This document shows positions 35,817-43,439 of a DNA stretch of 64,000 bases, in pieces; position 1 is the stretch's first letter, and each line of letters starts with the position of its first letter. A program made the position numbers and the translations under genes. The notes under the pieces were generated by a model. It did no database searches. It was not told the DNA's origin and saw only the letters and a program-made list of their open reading frames with translations. Origin of the DNA: Mesorhizobium loti (GTDB taxonomy: Bacteria > Pseudomonadota > Alphaproteobacteria > Rhizobiales > Rhizobiaceae); NCBI RefSeq assembly GCF_013170705.1, contig NZ_CP033334.1, positions 4,069,501 through 4,133,500 on the forward strand, given 5' to 3'.

Positions 35817-37016
35817 ATGACGCGCCTTTTCTGTTTTCTTGCGCTGACGGTCGCCGTCATCCTCGTTGGCTGCGGCAAGCCGGATTTTTCCGACGCCGAG
35901 AAGAAGACCATCGCTTCGCTGGCCCTGAACACCTTGCCGTCGCTGAAGCCCGACACGACCAATCGCTTCGCCGATGTGCCGGCCGCGGCGGCGCTTGGCT
36001 CGACGCTGTTCTTCGATCTGGGCATGAGCCGCGACGGCACCGTGTCGTGCTCGACCTGCCACAAGATCGACCGCCAGTTCCAGGACGACCTGCCGCGAGC
36101 CGTTGGCGTCGGCCGCACCAACCGGCGCACCATGCCGCTGGCGGGCGTGGCGCGCGATCCCTTTTTCTTCTGGGACGGCCGACGCGACAGCCTGTGGGCG
36201 CAAGCGCTGACACCGCTGGAAAACCCGCTGGAGCAGGCCGGAAACCGCGCCGCCTACGCGCATTACATCAAGGCGCGCTTCGGCGAGCGCTATGAGCGGA
36301 TCTTCGGGCCGCTGCCCGATTTTTCCGGCATTCCTTCCAATGCCAGCCCGCTGGGAACCGATGCCGAGAAGGCCGCCTGGAATGCAATGAGCGATGGACA
36401 GCGCGACGCCATCAACCGCGTCTATGCCAATATCGGCAAGGCGATTGCTGCCTTTGAACGCTCGATCGAGCCGGCGCAGACGCGTTTCGACCGCTTTGCG
36501 CTTGACCTTGCCACCGGTGCCGAGCCCAAAGGCGATGCCATCTTTTCCCGGGAGGAGATCCTCGGGCTGAAGCTGTTTATCGGCAAGGCCAATTGCGTGA
36601 CCTGCCACAACGGCCCGCGCTTCACCGACAACGGTTTTCACAACACCGGTGTACCGCCCGTCGCGGATCTGCCGCCGGATCGCGGGCGTGTCGACGCGGT
36701 TGCTCAGGTCGAGGCCGACCCGTTCAATTGTCTCGGCGCCTATCGCGACGGTGATGTGAGCGCCTGCGGCGAATTGCGCTTCATGGTCAAGGACGGACCG
36801 CAATTGATCCGCGCCTACAAGACGCCGTCGCTGCGCGGCGCCGCCACGCGGCCGCCCTATATGCATGCCGGGCAGTTTTCGTCGCTGGACGAGGTGGTGG
36901 CGCACTATGCCAAGGCGGCTCCCAGCGTCGAGGGGACATCCGAGATCCATCCGCTGGAGCTGTCGGATCGCGAGCGTGCGGCGCTGGTGGCGTTCCTGAA
37001 GACGCTGTCGGAGTAG
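35817..37016 (+). CDS. Diheme cytochrome c peroxidase lipoprotein
   Basis: A 399-residue periplasmic protein of the bacterial CcpA/MauG family. A lipobox is seen at the N-terminus (VAVILVGC, Cys19), so it is probably membrane-anchored by lipid. Two c-type heme sites are present: CSTCH (Cys78/81, His82) and CVTCH (Cys260/263, His264). KTPSLRGAATRPPYMHAGQFSSLDEVV is the usual C-terminal region. It would reduce hydrogen peroxide or modify a substrate. It is co-transcribed with the FixH-like gene. Confidence 0.88.
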   Translation: MTRLFCFLALTVAVILVGCGKPDFSDAEKKTIASLALNTLPSLKPDTTNRFADVPAAAALGSTLFFDLGMSRDGTVSCSTCHKIDRQFQDDLPRAVGVGRTNRRTMPLAGVARDPFFFWDGRRDSLWAQALTPLENPLEQAGNRAAYAHYIKARFGERYERIFGPLPDFSGIPSNASPLGTDAEKAAWNAMSDGQRDAINRVYANIGKAIAAFERSIEPAQTRFDRFALDLATGAEPKGDAIFSREEILGLKLFIGKANCVTCHNGPRFTDNGFHNTGVPPVADLPPDRGRVDAVAQVEADPFNCLGAYRDGDVSACGELRFMVKDGPQLIRAYKTPSLRGAATRPPYMHAGQFSSLDEVVAHYAKAAPSVEGTSEIHPLELSDRERAALVAFLKTLSE

Positions 37017-37033
37017 GCCCTGTTTTCTTGCTT

Positions 37034-37082
37034 GACCATGATCCCGGCCGGTAACCGGCGTCCGTGTTTCGGGATCATGGTC
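37034..37082. repeat. Palindromic element, possible bidirectional terminator
   Basis: GACCATGATCCCG (37034-37046) and CGGGATCATGGTC (37070-37082) are perfect inverted repeats with a GGCCGGTAACCGG centre. The right arm overlaps the stop codon of the Lrp gene. It looks like a dispersed rhizobial palindrome and can end transcription from both convergent genes. Confidence 0.7.
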
Positions 37083-37533
37083 AGCGGTCCTTCACCGTCT
37101 CCATCGCCACGAAGGTCGAGGTCTGGGCGACGTGGGGAAGGGCCGAGATGCGCTCGCCCAGCACACGGCGGTAGGCGGCGATATCCCTGGTGCGAACCTT
37201 CAGCAGATAGTCGAAGCTCGACGCCATCATGTGGCACTGCTCGATCTCGGGCACGGACTGTACCGACCGGTTGAATGCGTCGAGTGCCGCTGAACGGGTG
37301 TCGGACAATTTCACCTGGACGAAGGCGACATGGCCTTCGCCCATGCGCTCGCGGTCGATGATTGCCTGGTAGCCCCTGATATAGCCGTCCTTCTCCAGTC
37401 GCTTCACCCGCGCCTGCACCGGTGTCTTCGAAAGCCCCACCTTTGCCGCCAATTCCGACATGGAAAGCCGGCCATTGCTTGCCAGCGCCGACAGGATGTT
37501 CCGGTCGATGCGGTCCAATTGGTCTTCTGTCAT
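37081..37533 (-). CDS. Lrp/AsnC family regulator, likely of putA
   Basis: A 150-residue regulator. The N-terminal helix-turn-helix is LDRIDRNILSALASNGRLSMSELAAKVGLSKTPV; the C-terminal part is a RAM/AsnC ligand domain (HVAFVQVKLSDTR, EIEQCHMMASSFDYLLKV). It is divergent from putA over a 162-base gap; in alphaproteobacteria such a gene (PutR) switches on putA with proline. The target is inferred from position. The start has a weak ribosome binding site. Confidence 0.87.
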   Translation of the reverse strand: MTEDQLDRIDRNILSALASNGRLSMSELAAKVGLSKTPVQARVKRLEKDGYIRGYQAIIDRERMGEGHVAFVQVKLSDTRSAALDAFNRSVQSVPEIEQCHMMASSFDYLLKVRTRDIAAYRRVLGERISALPHVAQTSTFVAMETVKDR

Positions 37534-37695
37534 GGAAATCGCAGTCCAAACTTTGTCAGATTGGCAGAATGATAGATCGATTGGTTTATCTTGTCGATTT
37601 CTTTGGACCGATGGAAATTCGCAGCTGTGCTAGCTTGCGCCATTCGGTCCGGTGACCGCCGGCCCGCTCCCCGATGCTCGTTCCGCAGGACCGCC

Positions 37696-40600
37696 ATGCC
37701 GCTCGACACCATCCGCCAGCAGATCCGTGCCAACTATTTGCCTGACGAAGACGAAGCCGTGAAGCGGCTGGCCGAAGCGACGGGACTCTCGGCAGAAGAT
37801 CGGAATGCGATCTCGGCCCGCGCCGCCGATCTGGTGCGGGCGGTGCGCGGCTCGTCGGATCCCCGGCTGATGGAGGTCTTTCTCTCGGCCTACGGTCTCT
37901 CCACCAAGGAAGGCGTGGCGCTGATGTGCCTGGCCGAGGCGCTGCTGCGCGTGCCGGATACCGAGACTATGGACGATCTGATCGCCGACAAGATCGCGCC
38001 GCATGATTGGTCCGCGCATTCCGGTGGTTCGAGCTCGATCTTCGTCAACGCCTCGACCTGGGCGCTGATGCTGACCGGTCGTGTCCTCGACGAGGGCGAG
38101 GGCGGTATCGAAGGCACGCTGCGCTCGATGGTGCGGCGGCTGGGCGAGCCGGTCATCCGCAAGGCGGTGGCCGCCGCCATGCGTGAAATGGGCGAGCAGT
38201 TCGTGCTTGGCCGCACCATCGCCGAAGCCGTCAAGCGCGGTCGGCAGATGATCCAGAAGGGCTATCTCTATTCCTTCGACATGCTGGGCGAGGCGGCCCG
38301 CACCGAGGCTGACGCGCTGCGCTACCACAAGGCCTATGCCGATGCGATCTCGTCGCTCGATTCCGGCTCGAACGGTCCTGACATCAGGCAGAACCATGGC
38401 ATCTCGGTGAAGCTCTCGGCGCTGCATCCACGTTACGAAGTGGCGCAGAAAGAAGAGATGCTGCCTGTCATGGCCGAGCGGCTGTTGTCGCTGGCGCTCG
38501 CGGCCCGGCATTCGCGCATGGGCCTCAATATCGACGCCGAGGAGGCGGATCGGCTCGACCTCTCGCTCGACGTCATCGAGCGGGTTCTGGCCGAGCCGGA
38601 ACTCGCCGGCTGGAACGGCTTTGGTGTCGTCGTCCAGGCCTATGGCCCGCGTGCAGCCTTCGCTATCGACTGGCTCTACGCGCTGGCGAAGAAGTACGAC
38701 CGCACCATCATGGTGCGGCTGGTCAAGGGCGCCTATTGGGATACCGAGATCAAGCGGGCGCAAACGCTCGGGCTTGACGGCTATCCCGTCTTCACGCGCA
38801 AGGCCAACACCGACGTTTCCTATATGGCTTGCGCGAAAAAACTGCTCGGCATGACCGACCGAATCTATCCGCAATTCGCCACCCACAATGCGCATACCGT
38901 CGCCGCCATCCTGTCGATGGCGGGCGATCGCAATTCCTTCGAGTTCCAACGCCTGCATGGCATGGGCGAGGCATTGCACGAGACGGTGCGCCAGGCCGAA
39001 GGCACGCGCTGCCGTATCTATGCGCCGGTCGGCGCGCATTCCGACCTGCTTGCCTATCTGGTCCGCCGGCTGCTCGAGAACGGTGCCAACTCTTCCTTTG
39101 TCCACCAGTTGACCGACGAAGACGTCGAGCCGGAGGACATCGCGCGCGATCCGCTCGAAACGATCGAAAGCCAGGGCCCCGCCGCCAATCCGGCGATAGT
39201 CCGGCCTTCCCAGATTTTTGGCGCTGGCCGCCGCAACTCGAAGGGATTCGATATCACCGACACGGTGACGCTGGCGGCGATCGACAGGGCCAAGGCGGCC
39301 TTTGCGGGGCCGGACCGCTGGCATGCCAAGCCGATTACGCGGGCCGCCGGCTATGGCAAGCAGCGCCCGGTGGTCAATCCGGCCAAGCCTGCCGAAGTGG
39401 TGGGCACCGTTCACGAGGCCGCGGCCAAGCAAGTCGCGACCGCCGTGCGCATTGCGGTGGAAGCGCAGCCGGCCTGGGCAAAGCGCCCCGTTGCCGAGCG
39501 CGCCGCCATTCTCAACCGCGCCGCCGACCTCTACGAGGCCAATGCCGTGGAGTTCTTCGCGCTGGCCACCCGCGAGGCCGGCAAGTCGCTGGCCGACGGT
39601 GTGGCGGAAGTGCGCGAAGCCGTCGATTTCCTGCGCTATTACGCGACCGAGTCGGCAAACGCCGAGACGGGCACGCAGGCGCGGGGCGCCATCGTCTGCA
39701 TCTCGCCGTGGAATTTCCCGCTCGCCATCTTCACCGGCCAGATCGCGGCAGCGCTGGTCACCGGCAATTCGGTGATCGCCAAGCCGGCCGAGCAGACACC
39801 GCTGATCGCCTTCCGCGCCGTCGAACTGCTGCGCGAGGCCGGCGTTCCGGAAGACGTCATCCAGCTCCTGCCCGGCGACGGCCCGTCGGTCGGCGCGCCG
39901 CTGACCGCCGACCCGCGCATTGCCGGCGTCTGCTTCACAGGCTCGACCGAGGTCGCCAAGCTGATCGAGAAGCAGCTTGCGGAGACCGCGGCACCGGACG
40001 CCATGCTGATCGCCGAGACCGGCGGCCTCAACGCGATGATCGTCGATTCCACCGCGCTGCCCGAGCAGGCGGTGCGCGACATCCTGGCCTCTGCGTTCCA
40101 GAGCGCGGGCCAGCGCTGTTCGGCACTGCGCGTGCTCTATGTGCAGAAGGATGTCGAGAAGAAGATGCTGGAGATGCTGAAGGGCGCCATGGAGGCGCTC
40201 AACATCGGCGATCCCTGGCAAATTTCGACCGATGTCGGCCCAGTCATCGACGATGAGGCACAGGCTTCGATCCGCGACTATTGCACCAAGAAGGGCCTCG
40301 AGGGCCGGCTGATCGCCAAGCTCGAGGCGCCGAAGGATGGCCGCTTCGTCGCGCCGCATGTGTTCAGGGTCAAGGGCATAGAGGAGATGGAGCGCGAGGT
40401 GTTCGGGCCGGTGCTGCATGTCGCGACATTCGACGCCGATGAGATCGACGCGGTGATCGCCGCGATCAACCGCAAGGGCTATGGCCTGACTTTCGGCTTG
40501 CACACCCGCATCGAAGGTCGCGTGCAGCATTTCGTCGACGGCATTCACGCCGGCAACATCTATGTCAACCGCAACCAGATCGGCGCTGTCGTCGGTTCGC

Positions 40601-41304
40601 AGCCCTTTGGCGGCGAGGGACTGTCTGGCACCGGGCCGAAGGCCGGCGGACCGCATTATCTCCGGCGCTTCCGCAAGGGGCCGGAGGCGGGCACCCATTT
40701 GCAGGATGGCCACAAGGTGACGGCGACCGAGCTGGCCGACAATCTGCCCGATCCCACGCTGGGCGGCTGGTCGACGCGCCCGGACCGGATCGCCATTCTG
40801 AGGAAGCACCTGCGCGGCAAGGGAGCTGCCGCCATCGGAGCCGCCGCCAGTATCGATTTCGGTCAGGTCGATCTGCCCGGGCCGACCGGCGAGGCCAACA
40901 CGCTGTCGCTGTCGCCGCGCGGCCGCGTGCTGTGCCTGGGGCCGGATGCCGACACGCTGCTTGCCCAGACGATCCAGGCGCTTGCCGCCGGCAATGCGGT
41001 GCTGGCCGTTGCGCCCGGGGCGCCAGCGGCGCTTTCGGCGTTGACCGGCAAGGGGCTGCCGCTCGCTGCAATAGATGGCCTGCCTGATCCGGTCGAGGCG
41101 CGCTCGCTGCGCGTCGATGTCGTCGCTTTTTCGGGAACGCCGGAAGCCGCGCGCATCGTGCGCAAGGTCATTGCCGAGAGGACTGGTCCGATCGTGCCGT
41201 TGGTCAGCGAAGTGCTCAACCCGGCGGCCTATGCGCATGAGCGGGCCGTCTGCGTCGACACGACCGCGGCCGGCGGCAATGCCAGCCTGTTGGCGGCGGC
41301 ATAG
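37696..41304 (+). CDS. putA: Bifunctional proline dehydrogenase / P5C dehydrogenase
   Basis: A 1202-residue enzyme that oxidises proline to glutamate in two steps with substrate channelling. The N-terminal arm and proline dehydrogenase barrel (about 1-500) include VQAYGPRAAFAIDWLYALAK and QFATHNAHTVAA. The aldehyde dehydrogenase half (about 560-1000) has ISPWNFPLAIFTGQ, FTGSTEVAK, AETGGLNAM and the cysteine in SAGQRCSALR. A C-terminal extension of about 180 residues follows. It lacks the N-terminal ribbon-helix-helix DNA-binding domain of E. coli PutA, so the divergent Lrp protein must do the regulation. Confidence 0.95.
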   Translation: MPLDTIRQQIRANYLPDEDEAVKRLAEATGLSAEDRNAISARAADLVRAVRGSSDPRLMEVFLSAYGLSTKEGVALMCLAEALLRVPDTETMDDLIADKIAPHDWSAHSGGSSSIFVNASTWALMLTGRVLDEGEGGIEGTLRSMVRRLGEPVIRKAVAAAMREMGEQFVLGRTIAEAVKRGRQMIQKGYLYSFDMLGEAARTEADALRYHKAYADAISSLDSGSNGPDIRQNHGISVKLSALHPRYEVAQKEEMLPVMAERLLSLALAARHSRMGLNIDAEEADRLDLSLDVIERVLAEPELAGWNGFGVVVQAYGPRAAFAIDWLYALAKKYDRTIMVRLVKGAYWDTEIKRAQTLGLDGYPVFTRKANTDVSYMACAKKLLGMTDRIYPQFATHNAHTVAAILSMAGDRNSFEFQRLHGMGEALHETVRQAEGTRCRIYAPVGAHSDLLAYLVRRLLENGANSSFVHQLTDEDVEPEDIARDPLETIESQGPAANPAIVRPSQIFGAGRRNSKGFDITDTVTLAAIDRAKAAFAGPDRWHAKPITRAAGYGKQRPVVNPAKPAEVVGTVHEAAAKQVATAVRIAVEAQPAWAKRPVAERAAILNRAADLYEANAVEFFALATREAGKSLADGVAEVREAVDFLRYYATESANAETGTQARGAIVCISPWNFPLAIFTGQIAAALVTGNSVIAKPAEQTPLIAFRAVELLREAGVPEDVIQLLPGDGPSVGAPLTADPRIAGVCFTGSTEVAKLIEKQLAETAAPDAMLIAETGGLNAMIVDSTALPEQAVRDILASAFQSAGQRCSALRVLYVQKDVEKKMLEMLKGAMEALNIGDPWQISTDVGPVIDDEAQASIRDYCTKKGLEGRLIAKLEAPKDGRFVAPHVFRVKGIEEMEREVFGPVLHVATFDADEIDAVIAAINRKGYGLTFGLHTRIEGRVQHFVDGIHAGNIYVNRNQIGAVVGSQPFGGEGLSGTGPKAGGPHYLRRFRKGPEAGTHLQDGHKVTATELADNLPDPTLGGWSTRPDRIAILRKHLRGKGAAAIGAAASIDFGQVDLPGPTGEANTLSLSPRGRVLCLGPDADTLLAQTIQALAAGNAVLAVAPGAPAALSALTGKGLPLAAIDGLPDPVEARSLRVDVVAFSGTPEAARIVRKVIAERTGPIVPLVSEVLNPAAYAHERAVCVDTTAAGGNASLLAAA

Positions 41305-41495
41305 GGACTGTTCGCACCTGGCTTGCCTTATGTCGAGTTGCCGGGGATAAACACGGCCGGCAATTCGAGCGGGGCAACCGATCAGATGAATGCGCATGCA
41401 CATTGCCCAATGGCTGCGTCGGCTGGGTGGGCGCGGTTCCACGCGATCATGACGATGGTGGCAGAGATCGTCACAGTCGCTCGGGCAAAGGGACG

Positions 41496-41810
41496 TCAGG
41501 CACCCTCGACGACGGAAAAGCCCTCGAATTGCGGATGGCCGAGATAGTGGACTTTCGTCGTGCCGACATTCCTGTGGGCCGCGCGGAAATTCTCCGATCT
41601 TGTCCAGGCGACGAAATCGTCCTGGCTCGCCCACACGGTGTGCGAGGCAAACAGCGTGTAGCCTTCGGCCTCGTTGACAGGGCCGCGCAGCAGGTGGAAT
41701 TCCCGAAAACCCTTCATCTCGGCAAGGCTGGAATCGCGGTTTTTCCATACGGCTTCGAAATCGGCTTCCGAGCCGTTCTGCACCTTGAAGCGGTTCATGG
41801 CGATGTACAT
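41496..41810 (-). CDS. IsdG/HmuQ-type heme monooxygenase
   Basis: A 104-residue protein of the antibiotic biosynthesis monooxygenase fold. The residues expected for heme-degrading IsdG-type enzymes are at Asn6 (AMNRF), Trp69 (AWTRSENF) and His79 (AAHR), close to the usual Asn7/Trp67/His77. It would open the heme ring and release iron. It is the last gene of the hmuR - unknown - tonB operon, which fits this role well. AGGAAA lies just before the ATG. The 190 bases between it and putA hold nothing. Confidence 0.8.
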   Translation of the reverse strand: MYIAMNRFKVQNGSEADFEAVWKNRDSSLAEMKGFREFHLLRGPVNEAEGYTLFASHTVWASQDDFVAWTRSENFRAAHRNVGTTKVHYLGHPQFEGFSVVEGA

Positions 41811-41855
41811 GGGATTTCCTTTTTCAATCAATGTTGATGGTTGAAGGCGGGAGAT

Positions 41856-42857
41856 TCAAAACGGCCCGATAGCGCCGGTAAACTCCATGCTATTGCCGAT
41901 TTTGGGCGGAATAGGCGGGAACGGCGCTGCCTTGCGGACGATGCCAAGCACGATCTGGTCGAAGTTTGGCGATCCGGAGCTTTCCAGGATGCGCAGGTCA
42001 TCAATGCCGCCTTTGCTGCTGATAACGAATGTCACAACGGCATTGTTGCGCGCTGTCAGTTGCAGGGAAGGCGGTACGGCTCGATTGACGCGGCTGAGCT
42101 TCCTGATCACATCGCCGCGATAGCTGTCTTCCGCGGCGCTGCCTGGCTCTTCCTGCTTTTTGCCTTTGCTGGCCGCCTGCGCCAGCCGGTCCTGGCCATC
42201 AGCGGTGCCGCGCTTCTCGTCCACCGCTTTTGAAGGCGGCGCCACCGGCGTTGGCCTGGCGCTGGGGATCGGCGGCTGGTTCGGAACGGCGACAGGCATT
42301 TCGGTGGTTTCAGGCTGAGCGCTTGGCTGAGCCGGCGCTTCGGCCTTGGCAGCCACGCTTTGGTCATCGGGGCGCGGGGCCGCCGCCACCAGTATGTCCG
42401 GCGTGACCGCTTGCTGTTGGACAGCTTCCGGCAAAGGCTGGGGCGGTTGCCTTGCCGCTTCCTTTGTCGGTTCGGGAGGTTGGTTCACGGCTTCCTGTTT
42501 GGGCTGCGAAGGTTTTGCCGGCGGCGCTGGTCTGGCGGCCTCTGCCTGTGGCTTGGCCGGCTGAGAGCTTGGCACCAGCCTGACGTTCACTGTCGAGGGG
42601 TCCTTGTCCAATGCGCTGCCGGCGACCTTGTCACCTGTCCGATCGCTGCCTTCCGATTGCTCCGCGTCCTGGAAATCGAATGTGCCGGCGGGCGAGATCA
42701 GAAAAGCCGCCGCTGCCGCGGCATGGAGCAGACCGGAGATGACAATCGCCATCGCCCACTTGCCGGTGCCGGCTTGCGGTCGCGTCTGGGCAAGCGGCTC
42801 GGCCGGCGCTATCGCCAGCTCGCCGCCAGCGTCGGGGAGGGGACTGACTTCCTGCAT
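41856..42857 (-). CDS. tonB: TonB family energy transducer
   Basis: A 333-residue protein. A cytoplasmic N-terminus leads to one membrane helix (AMAIVISGLLHAAAAAAFLI, about 35-54). A long Pro/Ala/Gln/Lys-rich spacer (about 90-250) crosses the periplasm, and the C-terminal TonB domain ends with SYRGDVIRKLSRVN...ILESSGSPNFDQIVLGIVRKAAPFPPIPP. It would power the heme receptor encoded upstream. The start is uncertain: the frame is open to a GTG at 42989 that abuts the upstream stop, but that extension does not resemble other TonB proteins. Confidence 0.88.
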   Translation of the reverse strand: MQEVSPLPDAGGELAIAPAEPLAQTRPQAGTGKWAMAIVISGLLHAAAAAAFLISPAGTFDFQDAEQSEGSDRTGDKVAGSALDKDPSTVNVRLVPSSQPAKPQAEAARPAPPAKPSQPKQEAVNQPPEPTKEAARQPPQPLPEAVQQQAVTPDILVAAAPRPDDQSVAAKAEAPAQPSAQPETTEMPVAVPNQPPIPSARPTPVAPPSKAVDEKRGTADGQDRLAQAASKGKKQEEPGSAAEDSYRGDVIRKLSRVNRAVPPSLQLTARNNAVVTFVISSKGGIDDLRILESSGSPNFDQIVLGIVRKAAPFPPIPPKIGNSMEFTGAIGPF

Positions 42858-42990
42858 GTTGCGGGCCGGAAACTGCAGTGGCCCACGCAGTGTTGTCAAA
42901 TCAAGATCGTTTGCCCCGCACGGCAGCGGACCGCAGCCGGCCACGGACCATGCCGCGGTGTCTTGTGCGAAGGTGGTGTGCAGCCCCACC

Positions 42991-43434
42991 TCAGACGCCG
43001 AAAGCGATGCCGGTCTTGGTCTCGGTCTTCAGCTTGCGCATGCAGGCATTCGGCTCGACGCCGGTGCCGGCGCATTCGGTCGCGCTGTTGATCAGAACGC
43101 GGCTGACCTTGGTGCAATCGGTGCCGGCGAGATCAAAGCGCGTCACCTTGGTCTTGCCTTCCGGCAGATCCTTGAAGTCGAGCACGGTCAGCCGGTCGAC
43201 GACGCCGGCCCCGTTGAACAGCGCGATCTCGAATGCCGCCTTGGAAAGGCCGGCGCCAAGGTTGTTGTTGACCACGAATGTCAGCCGGCAACCCTTGTCG
43301 GAAGGTTGCGCGGCGTTCAATTCGAGGGTCAGTGCGGGGACCGGCGCGGACCCTTCAGCCCACGCCGGAACCATCGTCAGCGACATCGCAAACGTCGAGG
43401 TCAGCAGACGAAGGGATGTCGCCGAGCTCTTCAT
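42991..43434 (-). CDS. Unknown secreted protein of the heme-uptake operon
   Basis: A 147-residue protein with a signal peptide (TSLRLLTSTFAMSLTMVPAWA). The mature part has a beta-rich pattern (CRLTFVVNNNLGAGLSKAAFEIALFNGAG) and four conserved-looking cysteines (CRL, DCTK, ECAG, ACMRK), probably in disulfides. I do not recognise a family with a known function. It lies between the receptor and tonB genes; its start region overlaps the receptor stop, with GGAGG nine bases upstream. A role in heme capture in the periplasm or in TonB work is inferred from context only. Confidence 0.75.
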   Translation of the reverse strand: MKSSATSLRLLTSTFAMSLTMVPAWAEGSAPVPALTLELNAAQPSDKGCRLTFVVNNNLGAGLSKAAFEIALFNGAGVVDRLTVLDFKDLPEGKTKVTRFDLAGTDCTKVSRVLINSATECAGTGVEPNACMRKLKTETKTGIAFGV

Positions 43435-43439
43435 GATCA

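Noticed and set aside
41323..41547. 74-residue open frame between putA and the heme monooxygenase
   Set aside because: Low-complexity product that overlaps the real monooxygenase gene on the other strand.
37630..41748. Very long open frame (1372 residues) on the minus strand opposite putA
   Set aside because: It mirrors putA exactly, has an Arg/His/Gly-rich composition and no domain; it is the usual antisense shadow in GC-rich genes.
42858..42989. N-terminal extension of TonB from the GTG at 42989
   Set aside because: The 44 extra residues do not resemble TonB N-termini, though I cannot exclude this start.
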